From Marinobacter salicampi (GTDB taxonomy: Bacteria > Pseudomonadota > Gammaproteobacteria > Pseudomonadales > Oleiphilaceae), in assembly GCF_011074795.1 (NCBI RefSeq), contig NZ_JAAMPF010000009.1, positions 1-64,000 of the forward strand: a stretch of 64,000 bases of DNA, in the 5' to 3' direction. The translations under genes and the position numbers were made by a program. This document shows, piece after piece, positions 15,744-24,984 of the stretch (its first letter is position 1; the number at the start of each line of letters is the position of its first letter). The notes beneath the pieces are model-generated. The model saw only the letters and a program-made list of their open reading frames with translations. It was not told the origin of the DNA and did no database searches.

Positions 15744-18700
15744 TTAATCTGCTGATCTGCCACTGGCGGCATGGAAATAGAGTAATGGAATCAGTACCAG
15801 GGTGAGCAGGGTGGAGACAAGAACCCCGCTCGCCAGGGTAAGGCCCAGTGGTTCGAGTGAGGGCTCGAAAATGAGGACCCCACTTCCGAACATGACGGTG
15901 GCGGCAGTCAGGATTATGGGGCGTGTGCGCTGTGCGCCTGCCTGGACGACGGCTTCTTTGAGATCCATGCCTTCGTCCAGCCTCTTCTCGATGAAGTCCA
16001 CCAGCAGGATGGCATTGCGGGTCACTATGCCACCCAATGCGATAACGCCAAGCACGCCCGTGCCGGCGATGTTGATGCCCCAGGCCCAGTGTGCGGGAAT
16101 CACACCGATGAAGATCAGGGGGATAGGCAGCATGATCAACAGGGGCAGCCGGTAGGAGCGGAACCAGCCGGCCAGCAATACGTAAATCAGGATCATGACA
16201 ACAAGCGCTGCCACCCCGAGGTCCCGGTAAACATCCCGTGTCATCTCCCATTCCCCTGACCAGTAGAGCAGCGGTTCGCTGGCTTCATCCGGTGGGGCAA
16301 GCCAGCGTACCTCGGTGTTTTCGACGCTGACGGGAGACTCCAGTTGTACCGTCAGGGGTTGCGCCTGGGAACGGTCCAGATCGGCAAACACCGTTGTTAC
16401 CGGCATAAGCCCACGGCGGAAGAGCGCGGGTTCCCCATCGGTGTAGTTGAAATCGACGATGGACTCCAGGGATACCGGCTGGCCGTCAACGCTCATGACG
16501 TACAGGCTTTTGATGGCCCGCTCCGTTTCCCTGTCCGGCTTTGCCAGCCTCAGTATGATCGGAATTGGCTCCCGCGAATTCGTCTGTCCGGCCCAGTTGG
16601 CGAGTGTTTCTCCCTGGATGGCCAGATAAAGGCTACGGGTCACTTCTGCAGGGATGACGCCGAATGTTGCTGCCCGTTCGGGATTCACCTCCAGATTAAG
16701 AGTGGGGAGAGGTTGTGAGGGGCTTTGATCGGTGGCGATGACGCCCTTCTGTTCACCGAGCCATTGCTCAACCTGCCTTGCGACCGAGCGGCGAGTTTCC
16801 GGGTCCGGCCCATAGATTTCGGCTGTGATGGCCCGGTCGCTGCTGGGACCGGATGGAATGCGGCTGATATGACCTTTTCCGCCGTAGGGTGCCAGCCAAT
16901 CACTGAGCTCATGTGCAATTTCCCGGCTGACTTCATAACTCTGACGGTCCCGCTGCTGTTCCGGGACCAGTATCACGTGCAGCGTCAGGTCGCTGGGGGC
17001 CTTTTGCTCCGGTGGGGAAAGTGTTTCGGGTGGATAGATCAGCGGGGCTGACAGACCCGAATAAATAGTGACCCCGCTCACTTCCGGAACCGCGCGCAGG
17101 TGGCGGTTGATTTCCGAGGCGACCGTGAGAGACTCGGTCAGAGTCGAGGCTGGCGGCAGCTCAATATTAACGGCAAAAAGGTTGCGGTCCAGCAAAGGGG
17201 TCAGGCCAATCTGGACGGTTCGAAAAGCAACCAGGGAAAAGCTGGCTATAAGCAGAATGACAAGCCCCAGGTAGAACGCCCAGCGCAGCCAGGAGGCAGC
17301 CAGGAACGGGCCCAGGATTCGGCGATAGCGGGCAACGAAAGGTGGTTCGTCGGGTTCCTGATTTCTGGAAGGACCGTTGTCCCCGCTGTCTTCGCTGTTA
17401 GTAGTATTACGATTTACCTTCAGCAAACGAAAACCAAAATAGGGCGTGATGGTAAGAGCAATCAGGAGCGAAAACAGGACGGCCGCTGAGGCGCCTATGG
17501 GAATTGCGCGAACATACTGGCCCATTTCTCCGGTGATGTAGGCGGTGGGCAGTAGTGTGGCCACGACCAGAAGGTCTGCCAGGATCGTCGGATTGCCCAC
17601 CTCGTTTACGGCTCTGACCGTTAACTCGCGGGTTTTTTCTCCCGCACGCTGAAAGTGACGGGACACGTTTTCTAGCATGACCACCGCATCGTCCGAGAGA
17701 ATGCCGATGGCCAGAATCATGGCGGCTATGGATACCGGGTTCAGGGTAAAGTCGAGATGGTGATAGAGGTAGGGAACGACTGAAAGTGAGGCCGGCATCA
17801 TGATGGCAATAATCACGGCAGCGCGCCAGCCAAGTCCCAGCCAGATGATACCTACAACAACCAACGTGCCGGTCAGTAGCTGGAACAGCACATTGTAAAC
17901 ACGCTCTGTAGCATCTCTGCCGGCATCGTGGGTGATATCCAGCTGGACATCAGCAGGCAGGGTGGTATCGGCAAATTTCGTCAGTCTCTCCTGTACCTGG
18001 CGGGTAATGTCGCTGACATTCATGCCTTCGAGTGTGGTCACCGCCAAGGTGACCGCAGGAAAAGGGACCGATTGCCCCTGTTGCCAGTGCAGAACCGCCT
18101 GATTTTTCTCCACCCGGCCCATTCGGATGTCCGCCACTTCGTCCAGATACACAGGTCCGCCGCTGTCATTGCCTACGGGTATGCGGCCAAGCTGGGCCGT
18201 GCTGGTAAAAACCATCCCCGCCTGCAGGTCTGTCACTGGCTTGCCTTCCAGTCTGCCTGCCGGCACCTGACGGGTTGCGCCGGCAACGGCTTCGGCCAGC
18301 TGGTTCAGGGGGATTTTCCGGGCAGCCAGATCCGTTGGGCTGGGCATGATCTCGATCGCTGCCCGGTCACCACCAAAGCGCCCGATATCCCGTACGCCGG
18401 GGATAGTGAGAAGGTCCGTTGCGAGTTCGCCGGCTATGTCTTCAAGACGGCCCGGGTCCAGGGTCTTGCTGGAGATAGTGGCCAGAAGAACCACCAGTCT
18501 CGCCTCTCCAAAGGTCTGGATTTTTGCCGGGCCGGCCATTTCGGGCAGATCGTTTGCCCGGGCCTCAAAGACTTCACTGAGTCTGGAATAGGCCGTTGTT
18601 TTTGCAGTCCCGGCCTCGAATTCAACGGAGAGAAGCGCTGCATGATCGGAACTGCTGCTTCGCACTTCGGTGACTGACGCAATTTCACGGACCCAACTGG

Positions 18701-18932
18701 CCGTCCGGCGGGCTAGCTGCTCATCAACCCGTTCCACACCGGCGCCTGGCCAGGGAAGGAGCACCAGGGCTGTAGGAACGTCAATGTCCGGCCGGTCTTC
18801 ACGGGGGGTGATCAGGAGCGCATAACCGCCCAGCAGGAAACAGGCGATAATGAACAAGGGCACTACCGGGGAGTCCAGCAACCGGTTGGCAATATGCCCC
18901 GCCAGACCCAGGCGTACCTTATCTTTCTCCAT
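15744..18932 (-). CDS. RND-family multidrug efflux pump, inner-membrane subunit
   Basis: About 1062 residues from the ATG at 18932 (an in-frame TTG at 18953 is an alternative). It has the RND plan: one membrane helix, a large periplasmic loop, a membrane bundle with the proton-relay region (DDAVVMLENVSRHFQRAGEK near residue 400), then a second copy of the same plan. The variant is the MdtB/SwrC-like or heavy-metal and solvent branch rather than a close AcrB copy. The start overlaps the 3' end of the adaptor gene by 14 bases, so translation is coupled. Substrates unknown. Confidence 0.85.
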   Translation of the reverse strand: MEKDKVRLGLAGHIANRLLDSPVVPLFIIACFLLGGYALLITPREDRPDIDVPTALVLLPWPGAGVERVDEQLARRTASWVREIASVTEVRSSSSDHAALLSVEFEAGTAKTTAYSRLSEVFEARANDLPEMAGPAKIQTFGEARLVVLLATISSKTLDPGRLEDIAGELATDLLTIPGVRDIGRFGGDRAAIEIMPSPTDLAARKIPLNQLAEAVAGATRQVPAGRLEGKPVTDLQAGMVFTSTAQLGRIPVGNDSGGPVYLDEVADIRMGRVEKNQAVLHWQQGQSVPFPAVTLAVTTLEGMNVSDITRQVQERLTKFADTTLPADVQLDITHDAGRDATERVYNVLFQLLTGTLVVVGIIWLGLGWRAAVIIAIMMPASLSVVPYLYHHLDFTLNPVSIAAMILAIGILSDDAVVMLENVSRHFQRAGEKTRELTVRAVNEVGNPTILADLLVVATLLPTAYITGEMGQYVRAIPIGASAAVLFSLLIALTITPYFGFRLLKVNRNTTNSEDSGDNGPSRNQEPDEPPFVARYRRILGPFLAASWLRWAFYLGLVILLIASFSLVAFRTVQIGLTPLLDRNLFAVNIELPPASTLTESLTVASEINRHLRAVPEVSGVTIYSGLSAPLIYPPETLSPPEQKAPSDLTLHVILVPEQQRDRQSYEVSREIAHELSDWLAPYGGKGHISRIPSGPSSDRAITAEIYGPDPETRRSVARQVEQWLGEQKGVIATDQSPSQPLPTLNLEVNPERAATFGVIPAEVTRSLYLAIQGETLANWAGQTNSREPIPIILRLAKPDRETERAIKSLYVMSVDGQPVSLESIVDFNYTDGEPALFRRGLMPVTTVFADLDRSQAQPLTVQLESPVSVENTEVRWLAPPDEASEPLLYWSGEWEMTRDVYRDLGVAALVVMILIYVLLAGWFRSYRLPLLIMLPIPLIFIGVIPAHWAWGINIAGTGVLGVIALGGIVTRNAILLVDFIEKRLDEGMDLKEAVVQAGAQRTRPIILTAATVMFGSGVLIFEPSLEPLGLTLASGVLVSTLLTLVLIPLLYFHAASGRSAD

Positions 18933-20073
18933 GGACTGCACCCGGGTTATCAATGATCACTGGCTGGCCGTCCTGAAGATCGGGAGATGGATTCAGAACC
19001 ACCAGATCGCCCACCTCAAGTCCCTGAGTCACTGGAATCAGGCCACTTATGTTCGCCGGGATGGTGGCTGTTTTGACCCATCTCAAATTGATGACTGCTG
19101 ATTCGCCGGAAGCCTGGTCATCCGGCCTTTTCACCACCAGCGTTCCGGTCAGCTGCCCCCGCTGGATGAGAGCCTCTTGCGGCAAGCCTACCCAGCCAGC
19201 GCCCTGCTGTTGCCGGTCCGGGTCGGCAGCTGGCACGATCACCGAGACAACCTGCCCCGGCGCGAGGGTGGATGTGTCTGGGTCGAGGGCAAGCCTCAGC
19301 CGCTGACCGGTGCTCTTGTTGTCCAGCGCGGGTATCACGCTGACCAGTCGTGCCTCGAGCATTTCCCCCTCTGGTCCCGCGATGACTGAGAGGGATTGTC
19401 CCTGGGCCAGAGCGGCGGCCTGGTTACTGGAGACGGGTACCTCTATCCTCATTGTATGGCGGTCCTCCAGAACCAGCAGCGGCTGCCCGGGGCCGACAAA
19501 ACTGCCAGTGTCTACCAGCTTTTCGGCTACCAGGCCGTCAAACGGAGCTGTCAATCGGGTATAGCTGAGATTGGTCTGCTGGGCTTTGAGTTCAGATTGC
19601 GCTGCCTTTTGCTGTGCCTCTAGTTCCCTGAGTCTGACACTGGCCCGTTCGGTGCGTACCCGGGCGATCAGATCCTCTTCGTACAGCCTCTGGAGCCGCT
19701 CATTGTCCAGTCGCGCCTGCTCAACCGCGGCCTCCGTTGCCGTGATCTTTTCCCGGGCAGCGGCAATGGCCGCTTGTATGTCTCTGGCGTCGATGGTGGC
19801 AAGCAAATCGCCTGCTGCTACCTGGTCCCCCGGTTCCCGGGTAACGGATGTCAGGGTGCCGGCAATTCGGGTACTCAGTATTGCGCGGCCACCCGGTCGG
19901 ACAATACCTGGCAACTGGCGGGTTGTCGGGTAATCCCACTCACTGATTTCAGCCACGGTAACCGGCTGGCTTTCCGGCATTTCTTCCGGGCCGGGTGGCG
20001 CCTGGTCAGAACAACCTGTTATTGCCCAGAAAAAGACAGGAAACAGGGCCAGAAAGCGAGGAACAGCAGTCAT
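18919..20073 (-). CDS. RND efflux periplasmic adaptor (membrane fusion protein)
   Basis: 384 residues with a lipoprotein-like signal (LALFPVFFWAITGC, Cys near residue 21). It then has the lipoyl half-motif GRAILSTRIAGTLTSV near residue 62, a coiled-coil hairpin near residues 95-155 (AAAREKITATEAAVEQARLD and onward) and a second lipoyl half (LTAPFDGLVAEKLVDTGSFV) followed by beta-barrel regions. It joins the inner-membrane pump to TolC. It overlaps the TolC gene by 4 bases and the pump gene by 14. Confidence 0.88.
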   Translation of the reverse strand: MTAVPRFLALFPVFFWAITGCSDQAPPGPEEMPESQPVTVAEISEWDYPTTRQLPGIVRPGGRAILSTRIAGTLTSVTREPGDQVAAGDLLATIDARDIQAAIAAAREKITATEAAVEQARLDNERLQRLYEEDLIARVRTERASVRLRELEAQQKAAQSELKAQQTNLSYTRLTAPFDGLVAEKLVDTGSFVGPGQPLLVLEDRHTMRIEVPVSSNQAAALAQGQSLSVIAGPEGEMLEARLVSVIPALDNKSTGQRLRLALDPDTSTLAPGQVVSVIVPAADPDRQQQGAGWVGLPQEALIQRGQLTGTLVVKRPDDQASGESAVINLRWVKTATIPANISGLIPVTQGLEVGDLVVLNPSPDLQDGQPVIIDNPGAVHGER

Positions 20074-21380
20074 GGCAATTGCTCCTGAACAGCCAGAATC
20101 GGATCGTAACCGTTCTGAAGATGATAATTCATGCCGGCAAGGACAGCCTGGTACCGTGCTTCGATAAGGGCTATGCGTTGACGGTCTAGCCGCGCCTGGG
20201 CCGCAAGCAGGTCGGTCATCGAGCCAATGCCCTCTTCATAGCGCCGTAATGCGAGCTGTTCCGCCCGGCTGGCGGCTTTGGTCGCCTTGCCAGCGGCATG
20301 CCAGCCGGCCCAGCTGGCTTGCCAGCGGCTCATGGCAACGGCCTGCTCCCGCTGAATCCGGCGTCTAACTCCCTCCAGCTCCACCTGTGCGTGCTGCTCC
20401 TTCGCCCTGGATTCAGCAATTCGGCCCTGACGGCCAAAGCCATCAAAAAGGGTCCACTGAATGTTGATGGCGACGAACCAGCCATCTTCCGCTCCATCGA
20501 GGGGCTCGTTGCCTTCAACCCACTGTTGCCTTGCCAGCAGGTTTACACTGGGGATCCACTCCGCCTCAGACGCGCGGGTGTCTGCCCTGGCTGCCTTGAC
20601 AGCTGTTTCTCTTGCCTTCAGGTCTTTCCGGGCGAGACCCGCATCGAGGCTAACCGGAGGTGAGGGCTGGGGCAGGGATGTTGAGAGCTCCAGCTCCTCC
20701 TCCGCAGGCATTCCCAACAGCGCTTTCAGTTCAAGCCTTGCTTGCTGCCTGTTTGCGTATGACTGTTCCAGGCGCGCGCCCATTGCCGCCAGCTCGGCAT
20801 CTGCCTGTTCCGTATCCAGTCGTGACGCCAGACCTTCCCGATAACTGCTATGTGCCAGGGCGGCCGCCTTCCTGGCCGCATCACGGGTCGTGCGGGTGGC
20901 TTCCACATGTTCCTGCGCTCGAAGGATATTGAAATAAAGCCGGGATACTTCCAGGCGAATAGCCTGGCGCCCCCACTGTTCAGTCTGACGCCTGGCATCC
21001 ACTTTCAATGATGCCGCCTGGCGCAACCGGATGGCATCGGCATTGAACAGGGGCTGAACCACCTGCACGCCGGTCACGGTGCCTTCCACTGGCCCAAAAT
21101 CCATGCGCTGGATAGTGGGAGGGATGCCCAGAGTAGGCACCGGGACCCCGGTAATCAGGGACGAATCCGCTCGCAGCCAGGAGGCATCGGTGCTGATGGA
21201 GGGAAGATAGGCCTGGCTGGACTGCTGATGAACAGCTTCTGCCTGCCGGGTTTCAGCTGCAAGAGCCTGCAGCGTGATCGCTTCCTGGCTCGCAATCTCC
21301 AGCGCCTGGGTCAGTGACATGGCACTGGTGGCCGCCGGAACCAGAAGGCTTACCAGTGTTAAAGTCCATTTATAAAACAA
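20070..21380 (-). CDS. TolC-family outer-membrane efflux protein
   Basis: 436 residues from a TTG start with GGGAG 5 bases upstream. A signal peptide ends near PAATSAMS. Two structural repeats typical of TolC-type channels follow: long helices rich in Ala, Gln and Arg with conserved SYREGLASRLDTEQADAELA near residue 175 and YEEGIGSMTDLLAAQARLDR near residue 385. First gene of a tolC-adaptor-pump operon. The dedicated outer-membrane partner means the pump does not depend on the housekeeping TolC. Confidence 0.87.
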   Translation of the reverse strand: MFYKWTLTLVSLLVPAATSAMSLTQALEIASQEAITLQALAAETRQAEAVHQQSSQAYLPSISTDASWLRADSSLITGVPVPTLGIPPTIQRMDFGPVEGTVTGVQVVQPLFNADAIRLRQAASLKVDARRQTEQWGRQAIRLEVSRLYFNILRAQEHVEATRTTRDAARKAAALAHSSYREGLASRLDTEQADAELAAMGARLEQSYANRQQARLELKALLGMPAEEELELSTSLPQPSPPVSLDAGLARKDLKARETAVKAARADTRASEAEWIPSVNLLARQQWVEGNEPLDGAEDGWFVAINIQWTLFDGFGRQGRIAESRAKEQHAQVELEGVRRRIQREQAVAMSRWQASWAGWHAAGKATKAASRAEQLALRRYEEGIGSMTDLLAAQARLDRQRIALIEARYQAVLAGMNYHLQNGYDPILAVQEQLP

Positions 21381-21545
21381 CGGAGCTCCCTTTTCGCCGT
21401 TTTACTTCGGATCTACGTTGGTTTCTGTGTTTTCGAAATTCAGTGTGGAAATCCGTGTTGCAACAAAGGGTATCAATTTTTGGGGTTAGCATCACCGCTA
21501 CCCGGTGTTTAACTATACTTGGCGAGCCATGAGAAAATCGGGACA

Positions 21546-21652
21546 CCCATTAGCCAGCCGCAGGCAATAGGCCGCACCAAGCCCTTGGCAGGTATTCTGC
21601 CTTTTAAACTCAGCGGCTCACTGCTGCACACCCTTGCTTTCAGTTTGTGTAT
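21546..21652 (+). repeat. About 100-bp direct repeat, left copy (partner at 24509-24608)
   Basis: Starts CCCATTAGCC and contains CACCAAGCCCTTGGCAG, AAACTCAGCGGCTCA and CCTTGCTTTCAGTT, all shared in order with 24509-24608. The right copy lacks about 9 bases present here. The pair brackets the slyD-alkylsulfatase genes. Confidence 0.65.
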
Positions 21653-21830
21653 ACCGATCAATCCGCTCCAGACACCTATCAGGATCAAGGCAGAGCGAAT
21701 ACAACGGTTGCTCCTGCCCCTGGCATTGCTGCCCCAGAAAATATCGTTGGGTCCCGTGTTCATGCGTTACAGAATCAGTGATTCACCTTTCGCTACCAGC
21801 CTGCCCCGGATGATCGGCTATGGGAGGCTG

Positions 21831-21875
21831 GCCGCTATCGGAATTCCTGAGGCTCGAACGATTATAAAGATTTGC
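21831..21875 (-). repeat. 45-bp copy of the 5' coding end of the HMG-CoA reductase gene
   Basis: Near-identical (one mismatch seen) to 36316-36360. On the minus strand both encode LANLYNRSSLRNSDSG, residues 9-24 of the reductase. Homology stops sharply on both sides. No reductase gene follows here, so it is a relic or a duplicated fragment. The two copies are in the same orientation, 14.5 kb apart. Confidence 0.7.
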
Positions 21876-21926
21876 TAGACAGATCGAGACAATTTCGAAG
21901 CCCCTGGAGTCAGCCCCACTACCGGC

Positions 21927-21932
21927 TATAAT
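21927..21932 (+). promoter_or_regulatory. Possible slyD promoter -10 element
   Basis: A perfect TATAAT about 30 bases before the slyD ATG. No good -35 is visible at the usual distance. The preceding 400 bases hold only repeats. Confidence 0.35.
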
Positions 21933-21962
21933 GGCGTACTTTTAACTTTCCCAGAGAACTCT

Positions 21963-22442
21963 ATGCCAATCGAAAAGAACCAAGTAGTCCTGTTCCACTA
22001 CAGCGTCAGTGATGACCAGGGCACGGTCGTTGAAGACTCCCGTGGCGGCGAGCCGAACGCTTACCTGCATGGCCATGGCGGCATTATCCCGGGTCTGGAA
22101 GAAGCCCTGGAAGGTCGCGAGGCGGGCGAAAGCTTCAGTGTTACGGTCAGCCCGGAAAAGGGCTACGGTCCCCGCAAGGCCGATGCCATGCAGCGTGTGC
22201 CGATCAAGCATTTAACGGGTGCCAAACGCTGGAAGCCGGGCATGATTGCCCAGGTGAAAACCGAGCAGGGCCCGCGCCATGTGCTCGTCGTCAAGGTCGG
22301 CCACAAATTTGCCGATGTCGACACCAACCATCCGATGGCAGGTAAAACCCTGGTCTTCGATATCGACATCGTCGACGTACGCGCCGCCGAGCCGGAAGAG
22401 ATAGCCCACGGCCACGCCCATGGGCCGGGTGGGAACCATTGA
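21963..22442 (+). CDS. slyD: FKBP-type peptidyl-prolyl isomerase, SlyD-like
   Basis: 159 residues. The FKBP core is split by an insert-in-flap domain as in SlyD. Visible are YLHGHGGIIPGLEEALEGRE near residue 33, the flap region SVTVSPEKGYGPRKADAMQR and the second FKBP part ending in VFDIDIVDVRAAEPEEIAHG. The short His-containing tail (HGHAHGPGGNH) could bind nickel or zinc, much less than the long E. coli SlyD tail. It is a folding helper. Its stop overlaps the start of the alkylsulfatase (TTGA), so the two are co-translated. Confidence 0.85.
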   Translation: MPIEKNQVVLFHYSVSDDQGTVVEDSRGGEPNAYLHGHGGIIPGLEEALEGREAGESFSVTVSPEKGYGPRKADAMQRVPIKHLTGAKRWKPGMIAQVKTEQGPRHVLVVKVGHKFADVDTNHPMAGKTLVFDIDIVDVRAAEPEEIAHGHAHGPGGNH

Positions 22443-24499
22443 AGGCTTCTCTTCAGGGGAAAACCAAAACCTGGGCTGTCTTCGGACAGGTCCTCCTTGT
22501 CGTCAGTGTTGCGCTGGCGGTCGCCAGCTGTGATGTCCGGCCGGGTCCGTCGTCCGAAGCTAACCCTGCCGGCCACAGCGCGCCAACGGCCAGCACAGCC
22601 AAGGCCAATCAGCAGGTGCTCGATCAGCGGCCGTTTGAGAACCGTAGCGATTTTGCCAACGCCCGGCGCGGACTTGTTGCCCAGGACCCGGAGCTGGTGA
22701 TTGAGCAGCCCGGCGGCGGTGAGGTCTGGAACATGCAGAGTGATGCCTTCATCGACAGTGAGGGCGAGAACGCCCCGGCTTCGGTGAACCCCAGTCTCTG
22801 GCGACAGGCGGCCCTCAACAACATCCACGGCCTGTTCGAGGTGACCGGGGGGCTCTACCAGATCCGGGGATATGATCTGGCCAACATGTCGATCATCGAG
22901 AGCGATACCGGCTGGATCCTGGTGGACCCGCTGACTGCCCGGGAAACCGCCAGCAAGGCTTTTCTCTTTGCCCGGGAGCATCTGGGTGAAAAACCGGTTC
23001 GGGCCATCCTGTTCACTCACAGTCACATTGACCACTTTGGCGGCGTACAGGGCATTCTTCAGCATCTCTCGGATGAAGAGAAAGCCAATCTGCGGATCGT
23101 CGCACCCGCCGGCTTCGAGGAAGAAGCTACCAGTGAGAACATCATCGCCGGCCCGGCCATGACCCGTCGCGCCATGTACATGTATGGCAAGCGGCTCGGG
23201 CGGGATGAGCGCGGTCATGTTGGCACCGGCCTGGGCAAGGGGCCGGCTTTCGGTACCTTTGGCTTCGCCCGTCCCACTGAGCTGATCCGTGAAACCGGCA
23301 CCGAGCTGACGGTGGACGGTGTTCCGATGGTGTTCCAGATCGTGTCCGGCTCCGAGGCGCCGGCTGAGTTCACTTTTTACCTGCCCGAGCAGAAGGCCTT
23401 CGGCGGCGCCGAGCTGGTCAGCCGGAACATGCACAACCTTTACACCCTGCGGGGCGCGAAGGTTCGTGATGCCCGGCTCTGGAGTGGCTTTATTGACGAT
23501 GCCAGAAGCCGGTTTTCCGAAGCCGAGGTGTACTTTGGCAGCCACCACTGGCCGCTCTGGGGACAGCAGGAGATTCAGGAATTTCTGGCGGTGCAGCGGG
23601 ACACCTACAAGTTCATTCATGACCAGACCGTGCGCCTGATGAACCAGGGCGCCACACCCCGCGAGATCGCCGACCAGCTGCAGTTACCACCGGAGCTGAA
23701 TCGGGATTTCCACAATCAGGGTTACTACGGCACGGTGTCCCACAATGCCAAGGCCGTGTACCAGCATTACCTGGGCTGGTTCACCGGCAACCCGGCCCAG
23801 CTCAACCCGTTGCCGGAGCGTGAATCGGCAACGCGGACAGTCGAGATGATGGGCGGCGCTGAAAGAGTCCTGGAAACTGCCCGGCGGGATTTCGACTCGG
23901 CTGTGGACATGAATGCGGAAGACGGCCGGAGCACCTATCGCTGGCTGGCGGAGCTACTGAACCAGGTGGTTTTCGCCGAGCCGAACAACGAGGACGCCAA
24001 AGCGCTGCTTGCCAGTGTCTATGACCAGCTTGGTTACCAGGCGGAGTCGGCTCCCTGGCGGGATTTCTACCTGACCGGCGCTTACGAATTGCGCCATGGC
24101 GCGCCGGAGGAAGGCCTCAAGCCCGCCATGATGAGAGATGTGCTGCTGAATACGCCGGTGGCGCTGTTCTTCGACAGCATGGCGGTGCGCCTGAAAGCCG
24201 AGGAGGCGGCAGGGGAAAATACCACCATCAAGATCACCTTCACGGACCTCAACGAGAGCTATCTGCTGACCCTACAGAATTCGGTTTTACACAACCGTCT
24301 GGTCAGGGCGGACACGCCGGCAGACGCCACTCTGACACTCACACGCCCGCTGTTCGTGGACCTTCTGGTGGGCAATGCCGGCTTGAAGGAGCTTCTGTTC
24401 AGCGACGACATCAGCTTTGCGGGCAGCCGGCTCGACCTGATCGGATTTTTCAGTATGCTGGAAAAACCCGAGGGCCGGTTCAACATCGTGCTGCCGTGA
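22439..24499 (+). CDS. Alkyl/aryl-sulfatase of the metallo-beta-lactamase superfamily (SdsA1-like), lipoprotein
   Basis: 686 residues from a TTG that overlaps the slyD stop. A lipoprotein signal ends VALAVASC. The binuclear zinc motif THSHIDHFGG is near residue 191, further ligands occur (SHHWPLWG near residue 362), and an SCP2-like C-terminal domain starts about residue 570. Family members hydrolyse long-chain alkyl sulfates such as SDS to alcohol and sulfate, allowing growth on the surfactant. The upstream slyD may assist metal-enzyme folding (inference). The pair lies between about 100-bp direct repeats. Confidence 0.88.
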   Translation: MKASLQGKTKTWAVFGQVLLVVSVALAVASCDVRPGPSSEANPAGHSAPTASTAKANQQVLDQRPFENRSDFANARRGLVAQDPELVIEQPGGGEVWNMQSDAFIDSEGENAPASVNPSLWRQAALNNIHGLFEVTGGLYQIRGYDLANMSIIESDTGWILVDPLTARETASKAFLFAREHLGEKPVRAILFTHSHIDHFGGVQGILQHLSDEEKANLRIVAPAGFEEEATSENIIAGPAMTRRAMYMYGKRLGRDERGHVGTGLGKGPAFGTFGFARPTELIRETGTELTVDGVPMVFQIVSGSEAPAEFTFYLPEQKAFGGAELVSRNMHNLYTLRGAKVRDARLWSGFIDDARSRFSEAEVYFGSHHWPLWGQQEIQEFLAVQRDTYKFIHDQTVRLMNQGATPREIADQLQLPPELNRDFHNQGYYGTVSHNAKAVYQHYLGWFTGNPAQLNPLPERESATRTVEMMGGAERVLETARRDFDSAVDMNAEDGRSTYRWLAELLNQVVFAEPNNEDAKALLASVYDQLGYQAESAPWRDFYLTGAYELRHGAPEEGLKPAMMRDVLLNTPVALFFDSMAVRLKAEEAAGENTTIKITFTDLNESYLLTLQNSVLHNRLVRADTPADATLTLTRPLFVDLLVGNAGLKELLFSDDISFAGSRLDLIGFFSMLEKPEGRFNIVLP

Positions 24500-24508
24500 T
24501 CATCACGA

Positions 24509-24608
24509 CCCATTAGCCATCCGCGGGTAATGGGCAGCACCAAGCCCTTGGCAGTTTCAAACTCAGCGGCTCAGTGCTGCACATCCTTGCTTTCAGTTAT
24601 TGGATACG
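24509..24608 (+). repeat. About 100-bp direct repeat, right copy (partner at 21546-21652)
   Basis: Same ordered blocks as the left copy (CCCATTAGCC, CACCAAGCCCTTGGCAG, AAACTCAGCGGCTCA, CCTTGCTTTCAGTT), with about 9 bases missing after the second block. Starts 10 bases after the alkylsulfatase stop. Confidence 0.65.
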
Positions 24609-24641
24609 GACAATGGTGTTAACCGGGGTTGGGGGTGAAAG

Positions 24642-24779
24642 ATGAGAGCACTAATTCTGGTGGTGAGTTTCCGTTTTGCATCCGCGGCACTGGCCGACTG
24701 TACCTATAACGGCCGGTCCTACCCGGTTGGCACGGTGATAGGCCCTCTCGTGTGTCAGCCGGATGGCACCTGGAAATAG
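24642..24779 (+). CDS. Small secreted two-cysteine protein (DUF1496-like)
   Basis: 45 residues. A signal-like N-terminus (MRALILVVSFRFASAALA) is followed by a 27-residue mature part beginning DCTYNGRSYPVGTVI and ending CQPDGTW-K. The C-x-YNG-x-x-Y-x-x-G pattern with a second Cys and a terminal DGxW resembles DUF1496 and related small domains, probably with one disulfide. A GGGGG/GTGAAAG purine stretch precedes the ATG. It is too short for most gene finders but has a convincing signal peptide. Confidence 0.55.
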   Translation: MRALILVVSFRFASAALADCTYNGRSYPVGTVIGPLVCQPDGTWK

Positions 24780-24802
24780 GTTTCCGTATGCGGGAGCCGG
24801 AG

Positions 24803-24984
24803 CAATGAAAAACTCTCAACTGTGTCCGCGCGCCTGCAAACCCTGCTGAACGCCAACCTGGTCGTCAGACAAAGGGAACGAGGCATCTCTACTACAGGCT
24901 GGCGGATCAACACGTTGTTGAACTGATCGAAAACGCTCTCGAGCACGCGAAAGAGGCCAACATTACGGAAGGAGGACTAACATG
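24803..24984 (+). pseudogene. ArsR/SmtB-type metal-responsive repressor, 3' remnant
   Basis: Only the wing and C-terminal helix survive. One frame reads LSTVSARLQTLLNANLVV; after a small frameshift near 24886 the next reads HLYYRLADQHVVELIENALE and on to the stop. This is the recognition-helix, wing and dimer-helix part of ArsR proteins. The N-terminal half is absent. The remnant's stop TGA overlaps the ATG of the His-rich gene (ATGA), a trace of former translational coupling. It was probably the metal regulator of the downstream gene. Confidence 0.65.

Noticed and set aside
22163..23620. 485-codon open frame on the minus strand
   Set aside because: It is antisense to the slyD and alkylsulfatase genes, whose motifs are unmistakable. 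High GC content makes such long antisense frames common.
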